A stretch of DNA of 64,000 bases from NCBI RefSeq assembly GCF_029911635.1, contig NZ_JARYTI010000021.1, positions 20,770 through 84,769 on the forward strand. Reading direction: 5' to 3'. Source of the stretch: Sphingomonas sp. AR_OL41 (GTDB taxonomy: Bacteria; Pseudomonadota; Alphaproteobacteria; Sphingomonadales; Sphingomonadaceae). The notes beneath the pieces are model-generated. The model searched no databases. It was not told where the DNA came from and saw only the letters and a program-made list of their open reading frames with translations. The position numbers were made by a program, and so were the translations under genes. Shown piece by piece: positions 38,359-47,759 of this stretch; the first letter of the stretch is position 1; the number at the start of each line of letters is the position of its first letter.

Positions 38359-40386
38359 ATGAAACTGCGTAAGATGCGCACTCGAATGTTGGTTGCCGCC
38401 GCCTTGCTGGGCGATGCCGGGGCTGCCACGGCCGCCGCGGCGCAAGACACGGTCGTGACCGCCAAGCCACATGTCGAAATGGCGACGGCGGCAGGCAATC
38501 TTCCGGGCGCCAACGCCCGCGGTGCCGGCTCGGTCGAACAGATCTTCATTCGCTTCATCGGTGCCGACGGTCTCGCCGCGCTCGACGTGCCGCTGTCGGT
38601 GAAGACGAGCAGCACCGCCCTGCTTACCGTCACGCCGACGGCCCAGCCGGGGGTCTATACGCTCGCCGTCCCGACCAACACAACCGGCGGCAACGCGACG
38701 CTGATCGCGACGGCGGTCGTCGGCGGCGTCACCTATATGGGCGGCCGCAACTTCAGCATCTCCGGCGCGGCAGCGGGCACGACACCCAGCTCGACGCCCA
38801 CGCCGACGGTGCCCGTCGCCACCGGCACTTCCACGATGATACGATCGGCGACGCCGACGCTCGCCGCCGACCAGTCGGGTTGTCCGACCGTCTCCACCTA
38901 TGATGTCGGGCCGGGCAAGACCTACACCGCACTCGCGCAATTGCCGTGGAGCAGGCTCAAGGGCTGCGACACCGTGCGCATCTACCCCAAGGTCAACAAC
39001 GTCCCCTATTACGAGATGATGCTGATCTCGGCGGGGACCGATCTGGCACCTGCCGCGCCGAACCGCTTCCTGCGCATCCTCGGCATGCCCGATCCGGTGA
39101 CCGGCATCCTGCCGATCATCGACGGCACCGGCGCGACGCAACTCGAGACGCTCCCCGGCCAGGCGCCGCGCATGCTGCAATATCACGACAATGCCAGCCT
39201 CAGCCCGATCCTGCACCGGCTCGGCCTGGTGATGGTCGGGCCGCAACAGGGCTATAGCTATCACGGCGGCCCGGCGGGCTATATCAGCATCGAGAATCTC
39301 GAACTGCGCAATGCGCGTTACGATCAACCCTATAATGACGCGCTGACCGGTTTGCCGGGCAAGTTTCACAGCTTCGCCACCTGCCTCTTCGTCGAGGCGG
39401 CCGCGCATCTCGTGATCAGGGGCAATATCCTCCACGACTGCAGCAACGGGCTGTTCATCAATTCGAAGAACGCCGCGCCCGAGGAACTCTCCCAGGATGT
39501 GCTGGTCGACGGCAATTTCTTCTACAACAATGGCAATGCGCCAACCCCCGGGGTAACCAACGGGTTCAGCGAGCATCACAGCTACACCGAAGCGCGCGAC
39601 ATCATTTTTCAATATAATTATTTCGGCCCCGTCGCGCCGGGCTCCTATGGCGATTGCATCAAGGATCGCTCATCCGGGCTGGTGGTGCGCTACAACACCT
39701 TCGCATCAAATTGCGGCATCAAGTTCAATCTCGAGGACTCGACCGGCGGCCAGGCGCTGATCAGCGGCGACAGCGGCTATGCCACCACCTATATCTACGG
39801 CAATCTGATCGATATTCCCGCTAGCTACAGCGGCACGCAACTCGTCACCTATGGCGGCGACAGCGGGCAGACGAGCACCTATCGCCAGGGCACGCTGTAT
39901 TTCTACAACAACAGCATGATCGTCGCCGGCGACAGCAACAGCGCCTATCCCGATGCCTTGCTGTTCTTCCTGGTGCAGCCCAGCGCCCGCGCCGAGGTGT
40001 GGAACAACATCTTCTATGCCGCGCCCGCCACGCCCGGTCATCAGCCCAAGGCGATGGCGATGGTCTCGGCCGGGGCGGGAACGGTCAATCTGTCGAACAA
40101 CTGGATGTCCGCCCGGGTCGCGCCGACATGGCTCGGACATCCTTCAGCGGCAAAGGTCACGGGCTGGGCAGCCAACATCGTCGCGAGCGGGTCGCCCGGC
40201 TTTCAAAACCAGGCACCATTCCCCTACACGCCCGCGGCCGGATCGGCGCTGGTCAATGGCGGCGTGTCGCTTGCATCGCTGAAGCCCGGCAGCGCGCCCT
40301 TGTCGCTGCCCCAGACGCAAGCGCTCGGGCCGCACGTCGCGCGCAAGCAGGATGGTCAGATCGACATCGGCGCGTTTGAATATTGA
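38359..40386 (+). CDS. Secreted right-handed beta-helix protein
   Basis: This 675-residue exported protein has a signal peptide (MLVAAALLGDAGAATAAAAQ after a basic stretch), an Ig-like region to about residue 135, a Thr/Pro/Ser linker, and then a long parallel beta-helix rich in Asn and Gly (FFYNNGNAP, IIFQYNYFG, LYFYNNSMIV). It ends in DIGAFEY, the ending of choice-of-anchor Q domain proteins. Such folds occur in polysaccharide lyases and glycan-binding proteins, but no catalytic site can be named. The ATG at 38359 follows GGGAGAAG. It is apparently monocistronic. Confidence 0.85.
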   Translation: MKLRKMRTRMLVAAALLGDAGAATAAAAQDTVVTAKPHVEMATAAGNLPGANARGAGSVEQIFIRFIGADGLAALDVPLSVKTSSTALLTVTPTAQPGVYTLAVPTNTTGGNATLIATAVVGGVTYMGGRNFSISGAAAGTTPSSTPTPTVPVATGTSTMIRSATPTLAADQSGCPTVSTYDVGPGKTYTALAQLPWSRLKGCDTVRIYPKVNNVPYYEMMLISAGTDLAPAAPNRFLRILGMPDPVTGILPIIDGTGATQLETLPGQAPRMLQYHDNASLSPILHRLGLVMVGPQQGYSYHGGPAGYISIENLELRNARYDQPYNDALTGLPGKFHSFATCLFVEAAAHLVIRGNILHDCSNGLFINSKNAAPEELSQDVLVDGNFFYNNGNAPTPGVTNGFSEHHSYTEARDIIFQYNYFGPVAPGSYGDCIKDRSSGLVVRYNTFASNCGIKFNLEDSTGGQALISGDSGYATTYIYGNLIDIPASYSGTQLVTYGGDSGQTSTYRQGTLYFYNNSMIVAGDSNSAYPDALLFFLVQPSARAEVWNNIFYAAPATPGHQPKAMAMVSAGAGTVNLSNNWMSARVAPTWLGHPSAAKVTGWAANIVASGSPGFQNQAPFPYTPAAGSALVNGGVSLASLKPGSAPLSLPQTQALGPHVARKQDGQIDIGAFEY

Positions 40387-40396
40387 ACCCGGGAGC

Positions 40397-40424
40397 GGGG
40401 TGCGCTTCCGCTGAAGCGCATCCC
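40397..40424 (+). terminator. Hairpin after the beta-helix gene
   Basis: GGGGTGCGCTTC and GAAGCGCATCCC pair over 12 bp with one wobble around a CGCT loop, 10 bp past the stop codon. No T-tract follows, so it is a probable but weak terminator. The 307-bp gap from 40387 to 40693 otherwise holds only the glutamate dehydrogenase terminator. Confidence 0.5.
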
Positions 40425-40631
40425 GCGCCGCCCCTTGCGCATCACGACCCCGCTCAACCACCAGCCTGATTCACATTTGCTGCGGCCCGTGTTTGGTCCC
40501 CGGGATGTTCGCTACCACCTTTCCTACGCTCTTCGCGCCCGGGTCGTCGCCCGGTCCCGCGCCACGAACGGCGCTGCGCGTCGCCGTGCCGGCGGTTGGG
40601 AATTCCCTGCCGGCCGCGACAAAAAACACAA

Positions 40632-40666
40632 AAATTCCCTGCCAATCGCCGCGTGGCAGGGAATTT
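40632..40666 (-). terminator. Strong terminator of the glutamate dehydrogenase gene
   Basis: A perfect 12-bp stem (AAATTCCCTGCC with GGCAGGGAATTT) around an 11-base loop lies 27 bp past the gene's stop codon on the minus strand and is followed by TTTGTGTTTTTTG. This is a standard Rho-independent terminator. Confidence 0.85.
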
Positions 40667-40693
40667 CGGGCGTCCGCCGCGATTGGCGAAGGC

Positions 40694-43600
40694 TCAGCGG
40701 CCGAGCAGCACCCGCGCCTGCCCGGCGATCTGCGCCAGCATCGCGGCGTTGGGCGAGGGCGCCGTCCGCGCGCGATCGACCAGCGACTTGAACTGCGCGA
40801 CGCGCCCGGCATTCTCGCCCAGCCAGGCATCGACCTGCGCCTGCGGGTCGCCCTCGCCGCGCGCGAGGAATTCGAGCCGCAGCTGCTGGAAATCGCGCGC
40901 CAGCCCGGCGATCAGCAGCCGCTCCCACGGGTCGCTCGAATCGATCCGTGCGGCATTGGCCTGGGCCCAGTCGAGCCCCAGCGCCTGGCCCAGCCGCGTG
41001 AAGGCGCGGGTCAGCACCACCTCGTCGAGGCCGCGCTGCGCGCCGAGATCGGCGAGGCCGATCGCGCCATCGAGTTCGAACAGCCGCACCACGCGCTGCA
41101 CCAGCTTGGGTGGCGCGCCGGTCGCCTCGAGCGTCGCGGCGATGCGCGCCGATTGTGCGCTCGCTGCCTCGAGCAGCAACGCCTTGGTCTGGCGGTCGAG
41201 CTGGCGCACACCCTTGACGAGCCGGGCATAGGTCGGCCCCGGGCTGCTGCCGGCGCGCGTCACGCGCAGCAGATCGGCGATCTGCGAGCGTGTCGCCACC
41301 GCGACCTCGTCGAACAGCGCGAGTCGCGCCGCCTCGGGCATGGCCGCGCTTTCGATCTCGGCCCACAAGGCCGGCAGGTCGAACAGCCGTTCGACCACGA
41401 CGAACATCGCGGCGATGTCGGCCATCGCCACGCCTTCCTCCTCGGCGAGCTCGAACGGGTGGAGCACGCCGAGCCGGTTGATCACGCGGTTGGCGAGCTT
41501 GGTCGCGACGATCTCGCCGCGCAGCCGGTGTTCGTCGATCGCGGTGGCGAACTTCTTGCGCATCGCCTTGGGGAAGGCAGCGTGCAGGTCGGGCGCGAGA
41601 TCGGGGTCGAGCCCGAGCTGGCCATGCTCGATCGCCGCCTGCAGCGCGAGCTTGGCGGTCGCCAGCAGCACGGCGAGCTCGGGCCGGGTCAGCCCCCTGC
41701 CCTCCTGCGCACGGCGCAGCAGATCGTCATTGCCCGCCAGCCCCTCGACCGCGCGGTCGAGCTGACCGCTGCTCTCGAAAATCTCGATCGCGCGGACATA
41801 GCTCGGCACGGCGCGCGCGCCGTCCTTCTCCATGATCGACAGCGCCAGCGTCTGGAGACGGTTGTCCTCCAGCACGATGTGCGCGACGTCCTCGGTCATT
41901 TCGACCAGCAGCTTGTTGCGCTTGTCGTACGCCAGCCGACCCTCGATCATCTCGCGGTTGAGCGCGATCTTGATGTTGACCTCGTTATCCGAGCAATCGA
42001 CGCCGGCCGAATTGTCGATGAAGTCGGTGTTGATGCGCCCGCCATGCGCCGCAAAGGCGATACGCCCGGCCTGCGTCACGCCGAGATTGGCGCCCTCGCC
42101 GATCGCCGTTGCGCGCAGATCCTCGGCATCGACGCGCAGCCGGTCGTTCGCCGGATCGCCCACCGCGACGTTGTTCTCGGCGCGCGCCTTCACATAGGTG
42201 CCGATGCCGCCAAACCAGATCAAATCGACCGGGCTCTTCAGGATCGCGGAAATCAGCGCGGTCGGCTCCATCTCGGCCACCTCAAGGCCGAGCACGGCGC
42301 GGATCTGCTTCGACAGCTTGATCACCTTGTCGGTGCGCGGGAACACCCCACCGCCCTTCGAGATCAGCGCCGGATTGTAATCCGCCCAGGACGAGCGCGG
42401 CAGCGCGAACATCCGTGCGCGCTCCTCCCAGCTCGCCGCCGGATCGGGATCGGGGTCGAGGAAGATGTGGCGATGGTCGAACACCGCGACGATCTTCAGC
42501 GTCTTCGACAGCAGCATGCCGTTGCCGAACACGTCGCCCGACATGTCGCCGCAGCCGACGACGCGGATCGACTGGGTCTGCACGTCGACGCCGCGTTCGG
42601 CGAAGTGACGCTGGACGCTGACCCATGCGCCGCGCGCGGTGATCGCCATCGCCTTGTGGTCGTAGCCGACCGAGCCGCCGCTGGCGAAGGCATCGCCGAG
42701 CCAGTAATTGCGTTCGAGCGCGATCGCGTTGGCGACGTCGGAGAAGGTCGCGGTGCCCTTGTCGGCGGCGACGACGAAATAGGGGTCCTCGCCATCATGC
42801 ACGACGACGCCTTGCGGGTGCTCGACCTTGCCCGCGACGATATTGTCGGTGATCGACAGCAGAGTACGGATGAAGATGCGATAGCTCTCGGTGCCCTCGG
42901 CGAGCCACGCATCGCGGTTCGACGCCGGCGGCAGCTGCTTGGGATAGAAACCGCCCTTGGCGCCGGTCGGCACGATGACGGCGTTCTTGACGCGCTGCGC
43001 CTTCATCAGCCCGAGAATCTCGGTGCGGAAGTCGTCGCGCCGGTCGGACCAGCGCAACCCGCCGCGCGCGACCGGGCCGGCGCGCAGATGGATGCCCTCG
43101 ACGCGCGGGCTGTAGACCCAGATCTCGCGCCACGGCACCGGCGCGGGCAGGCCGGGAATCAGGCTCGAATCGAGCTTGAAGGCGAGCGCAGTCTCGCCGG
43201 CAGGGGCGAAGGCGTTGGTGCGCAGCGTGGCGACGATGACGTTGCGGATCGCGCGCAGGATGCGGTCGTCGTCGATCGCCGAAACATCATCGAGCCCGGC
43301 ATCGATCGCCGCGTCAGCGGCGGTGATGCCGACCGTCGCCTTGCCCTTCTTCGCCGGATCATGCGCCGCGCCGAAGCGCGCGATCAGCGCGGCGGCAACC
43401 TTGGGCGCGCGACGCAGCGCGTCGACCACGGTGACGAGGCCGTACGGCATGCCCGCCTGGCGCAGATAACGGAACCAGGCACGGAACAGCACGACGCCGG
43501 CGGGCGCCATGTTGACGTCGAGGATCAGCCCATTGAACGCGTCATTCTCGGCACTGCCTTCGAGCACGGCGGCGATCGCAGCCTCGAGCACATGCGTATC

Positions 43601-45310
43601 GCCGTCGAAGATATTGACGACCCCGCCGGTCGCCTCGATCAGGAATTCGTGGATGAAGCCCTGCGCTTCGTCGGTCAGCGCGGTCGGCACTTCCTCGATC
43701 ACGCGGAAGCCGAAATTCTCCAGCACCGGCACAGCGTCGGACAGAGCGAGCGCGCCGCCGAGACGATAGATCTTCAGCCGCGCCGAGCCTTGCGCGTCGC
43801 GGTACAGCCGCACCGTCCGGCTGCCGGGATCTTCGAGCCGCGCGAGGCAGACGATGTCGCGCGCCGCTTCCTCGGCGGCGTTGGCGGCGCGGTAGGTGTT
43901 GGGAAAGGTCGCCGCATGGCGCAGCGCCAGCCGCGTCGCACGTGCGGTTTCGCCGAGTTCGCCCAGCGCGGCCTCGACCGCCGGGACCCAGCCGCGCACC
44001 ATCCGCGCGATGCGCGCGTCGAGCGGGGCGGTGTCGGGCAGCACGCCGGCGCCGCGCAGGTCGAGCGTGAAGCGCATCATCGCCAGCACGCCGTCTTCCA
44101 GCGCCAGCGACCAGCTGAGCAGGCTGGCATTGGCCGCCTCGGCGAGCAGTTCGCCGATCGCGACGCGGCGCGCGGTCGACAGGTCGTCGCGCGGCAGCCA
44201 GACGAAGGCGAACAGATGCCGCCCGAGGATCGAGCGCACCAGCACCAGCTTGGGCCGCGGCCGATCGGCGAGCGACATCGCGGTCAGCGCGACTTCCTCG
44301 AGCGCCTCGGGCGTGAAGCCGGTGACGAGGTCGTGCGGCAGCGCCGCCAGCGCATGGGTCAGCGCCTTGCCGGTATGGCCCTTGGGGTCGAAGCCGAACT
44401 TTTCCTCGAGCGCGGCGAGCCGCGTGCGCAGCAGCGGCACGTCCTCGGGCGCGGCGGTCAGCGCGGCGCTGGTCCACAGCCCGGCATGAATCGACAGGCC
44501 GACGACCTTCTTGCCGGCGAACACCGGCACCAGCGCGAGGTCGAGCGGGACATGGCGGTGGACCGTCGCGATCTGGTTCGACTTGAGCAGCAATGGTGCC
44601 TCGCCGCCCTTTTCGAACCATGCCATCGCCAGCGCACGCGACGCCTCGGCGAGGATCGGCACGGCGTGCGGATGGCGCGCGATGCCGAGTGTCACCGCGC
44701 AGCGATCGCCCTCCCAGCGCTCATGGCCGAGCAGGGTGAGGTTGCCGTCGAGGAACCAGCGCAGCAGCACGGCGCCCTCACCGTCGCCGAGCGTGGCGAT
44801 GTCAGCGGCGAGCACCTCCTGCAGCTTCGGCCAGTCGGTCACCGCGGCGCGGACGTCGGCGAGATTGCTCTCCAGCGCGGCGGCGAGGTCGCGGCGCTCG
44901 CGTGCGTCGGCACGATCCATCTCGATATAGATCATCGATTCGGTGACACCGCCGGTGCCGACCTGGGTCAGCCCGCCGTCAGCGTCGCGCGCGACGTCGA
45001 TCACCGGATGGATGATGCGGTCGATACCCAGGCCGTGCGCGCCGATTGTCCCCGCGATCGAATCGACCAGGAAGGGCATGTCGTCATTGACGATCGCGAG
45101 GCGCATACGGCGGTGCGGGTCGGTACCGCTCATCGCCTCGATCGCCAGCACGGCGGTGCCGGCGGCGCGGCGTTCGCCGGTCGCGGCGAGGAAGCGCGCG
45201 GCCTCGGCCCGCTCGGCTTTGCCGAACCCTTGCAACTCGCCCGGAAGCGCACCTTTGGTCAGCCGGGCGGCGAGCGCATCCGACAGCGAAGCGATGGTGT
45301 TTTTGGCCAT
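40694..45310 (-). CDS. NAD-specific glutamate dehydrogenase, large (about 170 kDa) type
   Basis: This 1538-residue enzyme interconverts glutamate and 2-oxoglutarate with NAD. Its length and order match the large bacterial NAD-GDH class: a long N-terminal regulatory part with ACT-like segments (MRLAIVNDDMPFLVDSIAG), a catalytic core near residues 700-1100 with IVPTGAKGGFYPKQLPP and a Rossmann segment around RVVGCGDMSGDVFGNGMLLS, and a helical C-terminus. I used ATG 45310 (MAKNTIASLSD), preceded by GGA; a frame 12 codons longer has no support. It probably serves glutamate breakdown. Confidence 0.95.
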   Translation of the reverse strand: MAKNTIASLSDALAARLTKGALPGELQGFGKAERAEAARFLAATGERRAAGTAVLAIEAMSGTDPHRRMRLAIVNDDMPFLVDSIAGTIGAHGLGIDRIIHPVIDVARDADGGLTQVGTGGVTESMIYIEMDRADARERRDLAAALESNLADVRAAVTDWPKLQEVLAADIATLGDGEGAVLLRWFLDGNLTLLGHERWEGDRCAVTLGIARHPHAVPILAEASRALAMAWFEKGGEAPLLLKSNQIATVHRHVPLDLALVPVFAGKKVVGLSIHAGLWTSAALTAAPEDVPLLRTRLAALEEKFGFDPKGHTGKALTHALAALPHDLVTGFTPEALEEVALTAMSLADRPRPKLVLVRSILGRHLFAFVWLPRDDLSTARRVAIGELLAEAANASLLSWSLALEDGVLAMMRFTLDLRGAGVLPDTAPLDARIARMVRGWVPAVEAALGELGETARATRLALRHAATFPNTYRAANAAEEAARDIVCLARLEDPGSRTVRLYRDAQGSARLKIYRLGGALALSDAVPVLENFGFRVIEEVPTALTDEAQGFIHEFLIEATGGVVNIFDGDTHVLEAAIAAVLEGSAENDAFNGLILDVNMAPAGVVLFRAWFRYLRQAGMPYGLVTVVDALRRAPKVAAALIARFGAAHDPAKKGKATVGITAADAAIDAGLDDVSAIDDDRILRAIRNVIVATLRTNAFAPAGETALAFKLDSSLIPGLPAPVPWREIWVYSPRVEGIHLRAGPVARGGLRWSDRRDDFRTEILGLMKAQRVKNAVIVPTGAKGGFYPKQLPPASNRDAWLAEGTESYRIFIRTLLSITDNIVAGKVEHPQGVVVHDGEDPYFVVAADKGTATFSDVANAIALERNYWLGDAFASGGSVGYDHKAMAITARGAWVSVQRHFAERGVDVQTQSIRVVGCGDMSGDVFGNGMLLSKTLKIVAVFDHRHIFLDPDPDPAASWEERARMFALPRSSWADYNPALISKGGGVFPRTDKVIKLSKQIRAVLGLEVAEMEPTALISAILKSPVDLIWFGGIGTYVKARAENNVAVGDPANDRLRVDAEDLRATAIGEGANLGVTQAGRIAFAAHGGRINTDFIDNSAGVDCSDNEVNIKIALNREMIEGRLAYDKRNKLLVEMTEDVAHIVLEDNRLQTLALSIMEKDGARAVPSYVRAIEIFESSGQLDRAVEGLAGNDDLLRRAQEGRGLTRPELAVLLATAKLALQAAIEHGQLGLDPDLAPDLHAAFPKAMRKKFATAIDEHRLRGEIVATKLANRVINRLGVLHPFELAEEEGVAMADIAAMFVVVERLFDLPALWAEIESAAMPEAARLALFDEVAVATRSQIADLLRVTRAGSSPGPTYARLVKGVRQLDRQTKALLLEAASAQSARIAATLEATGAPPKLVQRVVRLFELDGAIGLADLGAQRGLDEVVLTRAFTRLGQALGLDWAQANAARIDSSDPWERLLIAGLARDFQQLRLEFLARGEGDPQAQVDAWLGENAGRVAQFKSLVDRARTAPSPNAAMLAQIAGQARVLLGR

Positions 45311-45401
45311 GCGCCATCCTATGCGCCCGCCAATCGCGCGGCTCAAGGCTTGTGGCAGTTGCGAAATAATGCTGCGCCGCAGCGCCGATATCGCGGAAAA
45401 T

Positions 45402-45430
45402 CTGCCGGCCCGGCGGTACCGGGCCGGCAG
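45402..45430 (-). terminator. Terminator after the PAS-like gene
   Basis: A perfect 12-bp GC-rich stem (CTGCCGGCCCGG with CCGGGCCGGCAG) and a five-base loop start six bases past the stop codon on the minus strand, followed by ATTTTCC. Confidence 0.75.
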
Positions 45431-45435
45431 CTTTG

Positions 45436-46725
45436 TTACATCGCTGCCTGGCGCATCACGCGCCGGGTCAGGGCCGAATCACCGCCAAGCGCGGCAACGA
45501 TGTCCAATGTGCCGGCAGTACCGGCGCGCGCCAGCAGCACGACGAAATCGCCGGAGGCGCTGTGCGTATCGAGCGTCAGCGTCGCCAGTGCCGGCAATTG
45601 TTCGAAGTGCGTCGCGGCGTCGGGCTGCGGCGTTGCGGCGGGCGCGCGGGCGGCGCGCTCGGCCTTCACCACGCCCTTGATCCCGCCCTCGGTACGATCG
45701 AGAAATTCGCCGAGGCCGCCCGGCGGCACAGCGTGGCGGCGGGCATGAGCCAGCACCGCGGCATATTCGGTCAGGCGCGTCTTGTCGTAATCGGCGCCGA
45801 ACACGAGCTTGACCACCGGAGTCATCGGCGCGCGCAACTGGACGGCGATGCCGGCCTGATCGAGCAACGCCTCGTAGCCGGCGGGATCGCTGTCGGCGGC
45901 GGCGGCGAAATCGTGCGCGCGTTCGAGCGCGCGGTACAGCGTGGCACGCGTGCGCGTGTCGGCGGCGCGCACCGCGGCGGCGGTCTGCTGCGCGAGCATC
46001 AGCCGGTCGGTCAGGCTGGTCAGCGCGGTGGACGGTGCGGCAACGGGCGCGACCTCGACGGTATCGTCCTCGGCCGGCGCATCGAAACCGGCGCTGGGGC
46101 CATCCGCCCAGACCGGCGCGGACGCGCTCGGCTTCGGCGCGGTACGCACGGCGGCGTCAAGCTCGGCGTTGAGCCGCGCCTGCGTCTCGGCGTCGACCAG
46201 TTCCTTCCAGTTGATCACGCCATAGATGAAGTCGATCGAATCATCGTCCGACGAGAAGGGCATCAGGATGCCGCGATACATGGTGTTGTGGCCGCGCGTG
46301 CTGACGAACTCGGCCTCGAAGCCGATCGGCGCGCGGTTGGCGATAATCTGGAGATAATGGTCGGTCAGCCGCGACAGCAACGAGCGCGCCGGCACGTCGG
46401 CGATATGCGTGACGCCCGATTCGAGCGCGCATTCCTCGCGCAGCGCGCGACCGAGAAAGGCGATCGCCGGATTCTCGATGCCGCGCGAAAAGTCGAGCAA
46501 CACGCTGTGCGGACCGAAATCGGCGATATTCTCGGGATCGAGATCCTCGATCAGCGGGTAGGCACGGCCGCGCAACAACGAGACCCAGTGATTATAGGCG
46601 CGAACATGCATCCGACGCTCGTCGCCGCCGATCTCGATCTGCGGCGATTCGACGATGCTGTCGGCATCGTCGTGATAGCCGGTCTCGGTCCGATCCTCGT
46701 CGTCGAAGCCGCGAACATTATCCAT
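45436..46725 (-). CDS. PAS-like domain protein of unknown function
   Basis: This 429-residue protein has an N-terminal PAS-like region (about residues 25-175: RAYNHWVSLLRGRAYPLIED, then VLLDFSRGIENPAIAFLG and a MPFSSDDDSIDFIYGVI strand) and a helical C-terminal half with Ala-rich, coiled-coil-like stretches. No kinase, cyclase or DNA-binding domain is seen, so it may sense a ligand and act through protein contact. ATG 46725 was chosen because the longer frame runs toward the tRNA. It lies upstream of, and in the same direction as, the glutamate dehydrogenase gene, but a terminator separates them. Confidence 0.78.
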   Translation of the reverse strand: MDNVRGFDDEDRTETGYHDDADSIVESPQIEIGGDERRMHVRAYNHWVSLLRGRAYPLIEDLDPENIADFGPHSVLLDFSRGIENPAIAFLGRALREECALESGVTHIADVPARSLLSRLTDHYLQIIANRAPIGFEAEFVSTRGHNTMYRGILMPFSSDDDSIDFIYGVINWKELVDAETQARLNAELDAAVRTAPKPSASAPVWADGPSAGFDAPAEDDTVEVAPVAAPSTALTSLTDRLMLAQQTAAAVRAADTRTRATLYRALERAHDFAAAADSDPAGYEALLDQAGIAVQLRAPMTPVVKLVFGADYDKTRLTEYAAVLAHARRHAVPPGGLGEFLDRTEGGIKGVVKAERAARAPAATPQPDAATHFEQLPALATLTLDTHSASGDFVVLLARAGTAGTLDIVAALGGDSALTRRVMRQAAM

Positions 46726-46893
46726 GAGTCGGTTTGCCCCTGATGGCCGTGGCGCCGTGGTTACCGGGACCTTGTGCACCCCCCATGGTAAACGATGCGT
46801 AAAGCGCGGGTTGCGGAGTTGTCGCCGGCTTGTCAGCCCGCGAGCGACCTGATAAGCGCCCGCCCTCGTCACCACCATCAGGCCGGGACGCAC

Positions 46894-46969
46894 GCCGCTT
46901 TAGCTCAGTTGGTAGAGCATCGCATTCGTAATGCGGGGGTCACAGGTTCGAGTCCTGTAAGCGGCACCA
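46894..46969 (+). tRNA. tRNA-Thr (anticodon CGT), island integration site
   Basis: A complete 76-base cloverleaf including an encoded CCA. The acceptor stem is GCCGCTT/AAGCGGC, the D arm begins GCTCAGTTGGTAGAGC, the anticodon CGT is at 46927-46929, and the T arm reads CAGGTTCGAGTCCTG. It decodes ACG (threonine). Its 3' half is the left attachment site of the genomic island, and a copy of that half occurs at 60874-60926. Confidence 0.97.
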
Positions 46970-46970
46970 G
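46918..46970 (+). repeat. attL: 3' half of tRNA-Thr
   Basis: This 53-bp segment, from the anticodon stem to one base beyond CCA, recurs at 60874-60926 with a single mismatch (A46924 against C60880). The last 46 bp are identical. Direct repeats ending at a tRNA 3' end are the standard trace of integrase-mediated insertion. Confidence 0.93.
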
Positions 46971-47232
46971 CCCTTTCAGAAGGGAATCCCGATAGTTGCG
47001 TGGGACGTGCCTTTCGGCAGGGTGCTCGTTTGGGTCCTGCTTGGGTCACTTTAGTAGGCGGGTGAGCTCAACCCACGCCAATCCCACTCCACCTTTGCCC
47101 TTACCATTCAAGGCGATCGAAGCTTATTCGGTTGGCGCGCCTGCCTGCGTCAAAGCAGCCGCTTCCACCTAGCTCCTGTGCATTGCCGATTATAGTGCGC
47201 AGCCCGTATCCTAATATGGACCGCAGGCACGC

Positions 47233-47751
47233 TCAAGGCGGAGGTGTGCAACTTCCCGTGCCGCGCGCTCGCCCGCCCGCATCGACTATAAGGCGACAGG
47301 CGAGCTCCCCGCCTGACCACCGAATGGCAAATGCTTCACTGATTTCCTTCCATGCGCCGGCGGGTCTGCCTCCACCGTGGTTGGTCCCGAAGCACGAACA
47401 TTGGCAAGTTTCATACTTCGCGTTCCAGCACGATTCTGCGCAAATCTCGGTCCGGTTCAGAGGTTGGACAACATAAACCCTGCCATATTTCTTCGCACAC
47501 TTTTCAATGAGAGGATTGAACCACGCCATCGGAACCTCCCAGTGAACTCTGCTGGTCTTCGCGCTTCTGACCAATTTCGGATTGATACGGCCACACATTT
47601 GCAGCCAAGCCCGGTTTTCCATTGCGTAAGGCAACCGCACGAATAGAGGAGGTTCCTTGCGTGGCCGAAGCAGGACCGGAATAATGTTCTGACCCCAAAT
47701 CTCTCCTATCCGTCGCGACGGGCCCTCAGTTATACTTGGAGATCTCGCCAT
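47233..47751 (-). CDS. Cysteine-cluster protein of unknown function
   Basis: This 172-residue protein has a conserved-looking N-terminus (IGEIWGQNIIPVLLRPRKEP, then RLPYAMENRAWL) and a dense Cys cluster: C104, C108, C116, C118 and C120 with H125 (CAESCWN, then CQCSCFGTNHGGG). This pattern suggests a bound zinc or Fe-S centre. I recognise it as a recurring hypothetical protein but not as a named family. It starts eight bases after the stop of the (p)ppGpp synthetase gene, so it is the last gene of that operon. Confidence 0.75.
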   Translation of the reverse strand: MARSPSITEGPSRRIGEIWGQNIIPVLLRPRKEPPLFVRLPYAMENRAWLQMCGRINPKLVRSAKTSRVHWEVPMAWFNPLIEKCAKKYGRVYVVQPLNRTEICAESCWNAKYETCQCSCFGTNHGGGRPAGAWKEISEAFAIRWSGGELACRLIVDAGGRARGTGSCTPPP

Positions 47752-47759
47752 CGGTGTTA

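Noticed and set aside
40493..45748. A 1751-codon open frame on the plus strand opposite the glutamate dehydrogenase and PAS genes
   Set aside because: It is antisense to a well-supported 1538-residue enzyme, has Arg/Ala/Gly/His-rich composition without domains, and reflects high-GC third positions.
47132..47476. A 114-codon plus-strand frame at the left end of the island
   Set aside because: It overlaps the Cys-cluster gene antisense, has no ribosome-binding site and no recognisable product.
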